A stretch of 17,723 nucleotides of DNA from Methanomicrobiales archaeon (lineage in GTDB: Archaea > Halobacteriota > Methanomicrobia > Methanomicrobiales > JACTUA01), in contig JAJRCO010000216.1 in NCBI GenBank assembly GCA_028678905.1, forward strand, positions 1 to 17,723, in the 5' to 3' direction. The notes under the pieces were generated by a model, which did not search any database, was not told the origin of the DNA, and was given only the letters and a program-made list of their open reading frames with translations. This document shows positions 14,627-17,723 of this stretch, in pieces. The position numbers were made by a program, and so were the translations under genes. Position 1 is the first letter of the stretch. Each line of letters opens with the position of its first letter.

Positions 14627-15256
14627 ATGAATATTACCGCATTGCGGCCCCGGTTTATCGAATATCTTGAACCGGTGGCGGATGTGTGTATAGGGCTGGG
14701 GCTCACCCCCAACCAGATCTCACTCCTCTCGGTTATATTCGGGATGGCCAGTGCGGTTTCCTTTTTTGGTACCCAGTTTTTACTAGGTTCACTTCTGCTC
14801 TTTGTGTCCGCTGTACTCGATCTGGTGGATGGAAGCGTTGCCCGGAAGATGCATACGCAAAGCAATTTCGGTGCGGTGGTTGACTGGGTGGCTGATAAGT
14901 ATGTGGATTGTTTTGTCCTGCTGGCGGTAGGTCTCTCCGGACTCCCGATAATCACCCGATTTGCACCTCTCCCTCCGGTTGCCGACTGGGGCATCGCCGG
15001 TCTGGCCATCATAGGCTCCATGCTTAACACCTTCATCAAACCGGTGGTATATGCCGAGATCGGATTCAAGGAAAGGATAGGGGGAAAGATCGAGGATCCC
15101 CTGGAGGGCATCGGTTTCTTCGGCAGGCCGGAGACCATCCTCATCCTTATTCTCGGAGGGCTGATCGGGCTGATCTGGGTCTCGGTGATCATCATCGCCA
15201 TCTGCACAAACCTCTCTGCCCTCCAGCGGATCATCTATCTCCATCATACCCTGTGA
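14627..15256 (+). CDS. CDP-alcohol phosphatidyltransferase family membrane enzyme
   Basis: Enzymes of this family transfer a phospholipid group from a CDP-activated lipid to an alcohol in the membrane. The 209-residue protein has the complete signature D65-LV-D68-G69-SV-A72-R73-x8-G82-x3-D86-x3-D90, whose aspartates bind the two metal ions. About six membrane segments follow the family pattern (around 33-48, 51-66, 95-110, 125-140 and two between 160 and 195). In archaea likely products are archaetidylinositol phosphate, archaetidylserine or archaetidylglycerol phosphate; the sequence alone does not decide, though the length resembles archaetidylinositol phosphate synthase. It converges with archaeosortase A, whose activity in haloarchaea depends on phosphatidylserine-pathway enzymes. 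Transcription is probably leaderless from the TATA box at 14599. Confidence 0.9.
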   Translation: MNITALRPRFIEYLEPVADVCIGLGLTPNQISLLSVIFGMASAVSFFGTQFLLGSLLLFVSAVLDLVDGSVARKMHTQSNFGAVVDWVADKYVDCFVLLAVGLSGLPIITRFAPLPPVADWGIAGLAIIGSMLNTFIKPVVYAEIGFKERIGGKIEDPLEGIGFFGRPETILILILGGLIGLIWVSVIIIAICTNLSALQRIIYLHHTL

Positions 15257-15277
15257 GGAACAGTCCAGTTTCAGCCG

Positions 15278-15282
15278 TTTTT
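15278..15282 (+). terminator. Oligo-T tract after the phosphatidyltransferase gene
   Basis: T5 in the context CCGTTTTTAGTTT, 21 nt past the stop codon, fits an archaeal U-tract terminator for the plus-strand gene. Confidence 0.45.
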
Positions 15283-15320
15283 AGTTTACGGTCCGAATGC
15301 GATAATTCTGTCCACCCGAG

Positions 15321-15328
15321 AAAAAAAA
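15321..15328 (-). terminator. Oligo-T tract after artA
   Basis: On the minus strand this is T8, about 34 nt past the artA stop codon. It is the strongest U-tract in the convergent gap and the probable artA terminator. Confidence 0.55.
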
Positions 15329-15362
15329 TTCGCAACATCTTTCCTCCCGGATAGACTTTCTA

Positions 15363-16184
15363 TTACCGGGAGACCAGGCGGAGCCGCTGCAGAATCGCGA
15401 GGACGTCGTCACGGTAAATGGTATAGAGATCATTTGCCCAGTCGCCAAGCCCGGGAATGATGATAAACAACTCGTAAGCAAGCGCGATAAGTACGAACAG
15501 GGCGAGAATCTCGGAAATCACGTTGTGAGCCCAGAAGAAGCTCTCATATCCATACTCTCCGTTGCTTGCGATCTCCGACAGATAGGGAAACCACTGTTCC
15601 GTGTAGGCCGCAATAACGAAGGTGTTTCTGACCAGATTGAGAAAGTAGATGACCGGGGCGATCAGGAGAAAAGCCGCGACTTTCTGACGTAGCGTGGTGC
15701 GAACTCCTGCCGCTACGCCCAGCAGGATGGCGATGCTCTGGATGCCCGTGCAGCCGAGGATGATTTCAGTGCGGAACCCGTTGCGGGCCACGATATTCCA
15801 GACCGGCAGTGATACCGGAAGCTGCACCATCTCCAGCATCCAGATCACCTGGCCCACCACCAGATTGATGAGCCAGTCACCAAGGGACGGAATGAAGGCG
15901 AAGGGGGCATAGATCAGGAATGCCAGCGCCGCTGCCCGCGAAAGCTGCATCAGCTCGGGATCCGCCCTGAACAGGTGGCGCAGAGTTATAGCCAGAAAAG
16001 GAATCGCTAGAACTGCAAAGGTCGGATAGAGAAAGTTATTGACCGAAAAGTAATAGGGAAGCTCGGTGAACAGGGCAGCGACAATCGCCACCCACCCCCC
16101 CGCAGCGAGAAGATGTGCATAACGGAAGGGGAAGACAGAGCCGATAAAACCGGCGCAGGCTAAAAAAATGAGGGCTTCCACCAT
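15363..16184 (-). CDS. artA: Archaeosortase A
   Basis: Archaeosortase A is a membrane protease/transpeptidase that cleaves C-terminal PGF-CTERM signals on surface proteins and promotes their lipid anchoring. The protein (273 residues from this ATG) is almost entirely membrane-embedded with about eight helices. The exosortase-family active-site set is present: cysteine in LGCTGIQSIA, arginine in LNLVRNTFVI and histidine in FFWAHNVISE (C145, R186 and H220 from this start). The tail contains GLGDWANDLY. The frame is open to a GTG at 16202 that would add MIHIIK; I prefer the ATG at 16184, without strong evidence, as neither has a ribosome binding site. I saw no PGF-CTERM target protein in the window. 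It converges with the CDP-alcohol phosphatidyltransferase gene and diverges from tfs. Confidence 0.92.
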   Translation of the reverse strand: MVEALIFLACAGFIGSVFPFRYAHLLAAGGWVAIVAALFTELPYYFSVNNFLYPTFAVLAIPFLAITLRHLFRADPELMQLSRAAALAFLIYAPFAFIPSLGDWLINLVVGQVIWMLEMVQLPVSLPVWNIVARNGFRTEIILGCTGIQSIAILLGVAAGVRTTLRQKVAAFLLIAPVIYFLNLVRNTFVIAAYTEQWFPYLSEIASNGEYGYESFFWAHNVISEILALFVLIALAYELFIIIPGLGDWANDLYTIYRDDVLAILQRLRLVSR

Positions 16185-16296
16185 CTTTATTATATGAATC
16201 ACTGGAGAAAAAAAGGATTTTGGGATGCTGACAAAAGTCTGGATATTTGGGATAAAGGAGAGGATTAATCACCCCGCCCACGCTATAGTTGTACCC

Positions 16297-16605
16297 ATGT
16301 TCTGCCCGAAGTGTAGAAGCATGCTTGTCTCATCCGGTGGGCAGATGAAATGCCGCAAGTGTGGTTATATCAAGTCCATAAAAGACGAGAACCTGTTGAG
16401 GAGAACCAGACAGGCATCGGAACGCACTATTACCATTATCGAGGACCCCTCTATCTCTACCCTCCCCACCATCGCCACCAAATGCCCCAAGTGCGAGCAC
16501 AACACCGCGTTCTGGTGGCTTCGCCAGCTCAGGGCCGCCGACGAAAGCGAAGTACGTTTCTATCGCTGCTGTAAGTGTGGCCATACCTGGCGCGAATATG
16601 ATTGA
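16297..16605 (+). CDS. tfs: Transcription factor S (TFIIS/RPB9-like)
   Basis: TFS rescues backtracked archaeal RNA polymerase by stimulating transcript cleavage. The 102-residue protein has the two zinc ribbons of the family: an N-terminal one with CPKC at 3-6 and CRKC about 20 residues later, and a C-terminal one with KCPKCEHNTAFWW and YRCCKCGHTW. The acidic tip AADESEVRFYRC carries the D-E pair that reaches into the polymerase active site, so the cleavage function looks intact, unlike some TFS paralogues. The start ATG (MFCPKC) is chosen because family members begin a few residues before the first CxxC; the frame is open upstream to 16225 but that stretch has no family character. No Shine-Dalgarno sequence is present, so it may be leaderless, but no clear TATA box was found. 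Confidence 0.95.
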   Translation: MFCPKCRSMLVSSGGQMKCRKCGYIKSIKDENLLRRTRQASERTITIIEDPSISTLPTIATKCPKCEHNTAFWWLRQLRAADESEVRFYRCCKCGHTWREYD

Positions 16606-16638
16606 GAAATCTAATCCTCCTTCTCATATCCAGCGAAG

Positions 16639-16682
16639 ATCGCGGTACCTGTAAGAAGCCACCAGGTTCTACGTCCCGCGAT
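16639..16682 (+). other. Potential structured RNA element after tfs
   Basis: ATCGCGG (16639-16645) pairs perfectly with CCGCGAT (16676-16682). Inside, ACCTG (16647-16651) pairs with CAGGT (16663-16667), leaving an 11-nt loop and an 8-nt bulge. It starts 33 nt past the tfs stop. It may be a 3' end structure of tfs mRNA or part of a small RNA; no known family is recognised. Confidence 0.35.
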
Positions 16683-16701
16683 ATGCACCGGCTCAACTAT
16701 C

Positions 16702-16724
16702 GTGCCTTACCACATTTAAGGTGC
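16702..16724 (+). terminator. Hairpin downstream of tfs
   Basis: GTGCCTTA (16702-16709) and TAAGGTGC (16717-16724) form an 8-bp stem, including two G-T wobbles, with a 7-nt loop. GTTTTGGG follows, with only four T's, so it is a weak terminator candidate at best. Confidence 0.3.
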
Positions 16725-16932
16725 TAGCGTTTTGGGTGACGGATTTTGCGATCAAGAATCCTGGACTTGTAATTCGAATCCGAGGTCAGGGTGGAACGCA
16801 GAATACCCGCCTTCGGCAATAAGTTCAATTCTTTTCATCATTACGTCATTGGTCCAATATCACAATGCCGAATGGATTCTCCTGCTGTCGTTAGTTTTAT
16901 ATGGGGGCATGAACTCCCCTGCGAGGGCCATT

Positions 16933-17298
16933 ATGACCGATCTGGGACTGTTGAAAAAACCTATACTGGAAAAAACGGCGTGGGTGCTGTTTGGGTTTTC
17001 CTTATCTTTGGATGTGATCACCACGCTGATCCTGGTTCACAATATCGGCATTCAGGCGGAACAGAACCCCTTTCTGCGGGATATACTGGCCGTGAATTCG
17101 TTCTTCTATATACCCATTGCATGCACCGCCTATCTGATCCTGTATTTTCTCTCCAGGTATTTCAACAAGAAGTCAAAGGTGGCCATCCCGGGCTGGGATG
17201 TGTACTACCTTATCTTCCTATCGACACCCCTCGCTCTTGCGTTCGTGGAATTTATTGTTGCATATCACAATTTTTACCTCATCGTCGATATGCTGTGA
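16933..17298 (+). CDS. Small membrane protein, DUF5658-like
   Basis: The predicted protein is 121 residues with three hydrophobic helices: about 12-35 (VLFGFSLSLDVITTLILVHN), 53-74 (FFYIPIACTAYLILYFLSRY) and 86-116. The first helix followed by IQAEQNPFLRDIL matches the pattern of DUF5658-type proteins, in which a helix with D-x(2)-TT precedes an E-x-NP turn. The function of that family is unknown to me. I chose ATG 16933 because GAGG (16923-16926) gives a Shine-Dalgarno sequence 6 nt before it, and TTTTATAT (16895-16902) would start transcription near it. ATG 16909 is an alternative adding MNSPARAI; the frame is open back to 16732, and the stretch before 16909 contains two further hydrophobic segments, so a longer protein with a non-ATG start cannot be excluded. 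Confidence 0.7.
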   Translation: MTDLGLLKKPILEKTAWVLFGFSLSLDVITTLILVHNIGIQAEQNPFLRDILAVNSFFYIPIACTAYLILYFLSRYFNKKSKVAIPGWDVYYLIFLSTPLALAFVEFIVAYHNFYLIVDML

Positions 17299-17366
17299 TC
17301 CTACGACAATTGTCTGCCGTTTCCTGAAAGATTATCGATCCAGTTTGGTTCAAAACAGAGAGAAAG

Positions 17367-17525
17367 ATGCGTGTGAAGTTCCCCCGGTGCCCTATCCCTG
17401 CGTGCAAAGGTAAGCGCATGGCCCGGATATATGTGCGATCCTCCAAGGCCTTTGTTGGGGGCTGATGGAGGTGCCCTCGATGCGGACCGGATGATCGGGG
17501 ATCGAAAGTAACCCCTCTGGATTGA
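17367..17525 (+). pseudogene. Tiny zinc-ribbon gene interrupted by an in-frame TGA
   Basis: From ATG 17367 the frame reads 32 residues (MRVKFPRCPIPACKGKR, then MARIYVRSSKAFVGG) to a TGA at 17463-17465, then continues in the same frame with WRCPRCGPDDRGSKVTPLD to a second TGA at 17523-17525. The first half has a CPIPAC knuckle and the second half a CPRC knuckle; together they make one treble-clef or zinc-ribbon fold of about 52 residues. Neither half would bind zinc alone. The simplest explanation is a nonsense mutation or small indel in a formerly intact gene, or a sequencing error; readthrough or recoding is possible but unsupported. The ATG is preceded by GAGAGAAAG, a weak ribosome binding sequence. 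It lies between two small membrane-protein genes on the same strand. I do not know the family's function. Confidence 0.55.
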
Positions 17526-17563
17526 CTAATCTGATAGGTGACTTTTAATTCCACGCAATGGAG

Positions 17564-17601
17564 AAAATATTTGAATAACAGCGAGTTACAAATAGGTGAG
17601 G
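17564..17601 (+). promoter_or_regulatory. TATA box and ribosome binding site of the last gene
   Basis: AAAATATTT (17564-17572) is a good TATA element, putting the start near 17595, and AGGTGAGG (17594-17601) is a strong Shine-Dalgarno sequence 6 nt before the ATG at 17608. The TATA-to-SD distance leaves only a very short leader, so the exact start site is uncertain. The gene probably has its own promoter. Confidence 0.5.
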
Positions 17602-17607
17602 AAAAAC

Positions 17608-17723
17608 ATGGCTGTTCCTTGGTTTGAGATTCTCATCCTCGTAATCGGAATTATTTTCGGTTACGCACGTCCAGGCAAGGAGGACAAATGGTCACTCTTG
17701 AAGAATGGCATCATCATCGGAAT
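17608..17723 (+). CDS. Small membrane protein, 5' part only (cut by window end)
   Basis: Only the first 38 codons are in the window. They encode a hydrophobic N-terminal helix (about residues 4-19, WFEILILVIGIIFGYA), a short charged loop (RPGKEDKWSLLKNG) and the start of a second hydrophobic segment (IIIG). This hairpin-like arrangement suggests a small two-helix membrane protein. No family can be assigned from this fragment. Start choice is supported by the strong AGGTGAGG ribosome binding site. The frame is open to the last base. Confidence 0.75.
   Translation, partial: MAVPWFEILILVIGIIFGYARPGKEDKWSLLKNGIIIG

Larger units (their letters stand above)
16606..16932. other. Intergenic region with structured DNA, no convincing gene
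   Basis: About 330 bp lie between tfs and the next plausible start codon. A plus-strand frame is open from a TTG at 16732 into the downstream membrane-protein gene, but its first part is not protein-like and lacks an ATG until 16909. The region holds a two-helix fold at 16639-16682, a hairpin at 16702-16724, a motif also found after tfuA, and a stretch (about 16720-16790) faintly like part of a tRNA that does not fold as one. TTTTATAT (16895-16902) is a candidate TATA box for the downstream gene. Confidence 0.4.

Noticed and set aside
16720..16795. tRNA-like stretch (ACTTGTAAT resembling a threonine anticodon loop, then TTCGAATCC and GAGGTC)
   Set aside because: The parts are in the wrong order and do not form acceptor, D or T stems; GCTAGCG at 16722-16728 has no complement downstream. 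At most it is a decayed remnant, and chance is as likely.
16770..16805. GGTCAGGGTGGAACGCAG resembling the conserved SRP RNA helix 8
   Set aside because: The spacing around GGAA is wrong, the flanking pairing is missing, and no approximately 300-nt SRP RNA fold surrounds it.

Overview
The window looks like a chromosomal segment of a methanogenic archaeon, most likely of the order Methanomicrobiales. The evidence is a linked YcaO/TfuA pair of the kind that thioamidates methyl-coenzyme M reductase, an archaeal ether-lipid (geranylgeranyl) reductase, Pth2, transcription factor S, an archaeosortase A, the archaeal riboflavin-pathway reductase, and a bacterial-type DNA gyrase as found in Methanomicrobia. 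Several genes have a TATA-like element 24-30 bp before the start codon and no leader, as in archaea. The order-level assignment is inference; I could not run a search.

Layout, left to right. (1) 249-2079, plus: ycaO and tfuA overlap. (2) 2080-2355: a convergent gap with a perfect 22-bp palindrome, other inverted repeats and oligo-T terminators for gyrA. (3) 2356-10079, minus: a cobalt/nickel ECF transporter (cbiM fused to a PDGLE domain, cbiO, cbiQ), a conserved unknown gene, then gyrB and gyrA. Transcription starts at the right: cbiM has a TATA box and an operator-like palindrome, and gyrB has its own leaderless promoter. (4) 10269-13076: a geranylgeranyl reductase gene (minus) diverges from pth2-truD (plus) across only 34 bp, which is almost filled by a dyad. 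(5) 13073-14545, minus: the riboflavin/F420-pathway reductase gene followed immediately by an sppA-type protease gene, whose stop codon shares a CTAG with the truD stop. (6) 14627-16605: a CDP-alcohol phosphatidyltransferase gene (plus) convergent with archaeosortase A (minus), then transcription factor S (plus). (7) 16606-17723: a looser region with structured intergenic DNA, a small three-helix membrane protein, a tiny zinc-ribbon gene broken by an in-frame TGA, and the 5' end of a small membrane-protein gene that runs off the window.

How the genes fit together: most are core archaeal functions (DNA topology, tRNA maintenance, membrane lipid synthesis, flavin/deazaflavin synthesis, metal uptake for the corrinoid and nickel cofactors of methanogenesis, and McrA maturation). 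The archaeosortase beside a phospholipid-headgroup synthase fits the known link between archaeosortase A processing and lipid anchoring of surface proteins. I found no CRISPR array, complete tRNA or rRNA gene, or complete insertion sequence. No complete undescribed system is evident. The best leads are the interrupted zinc-ribbon gene, the operator- and RNA-like inverted repeats in the gaps, the two related 21-bp intergenic repeats, the uncharacterised 108-aa gene between cbiQ and gyrB, and an apparent insertion in GyrB.
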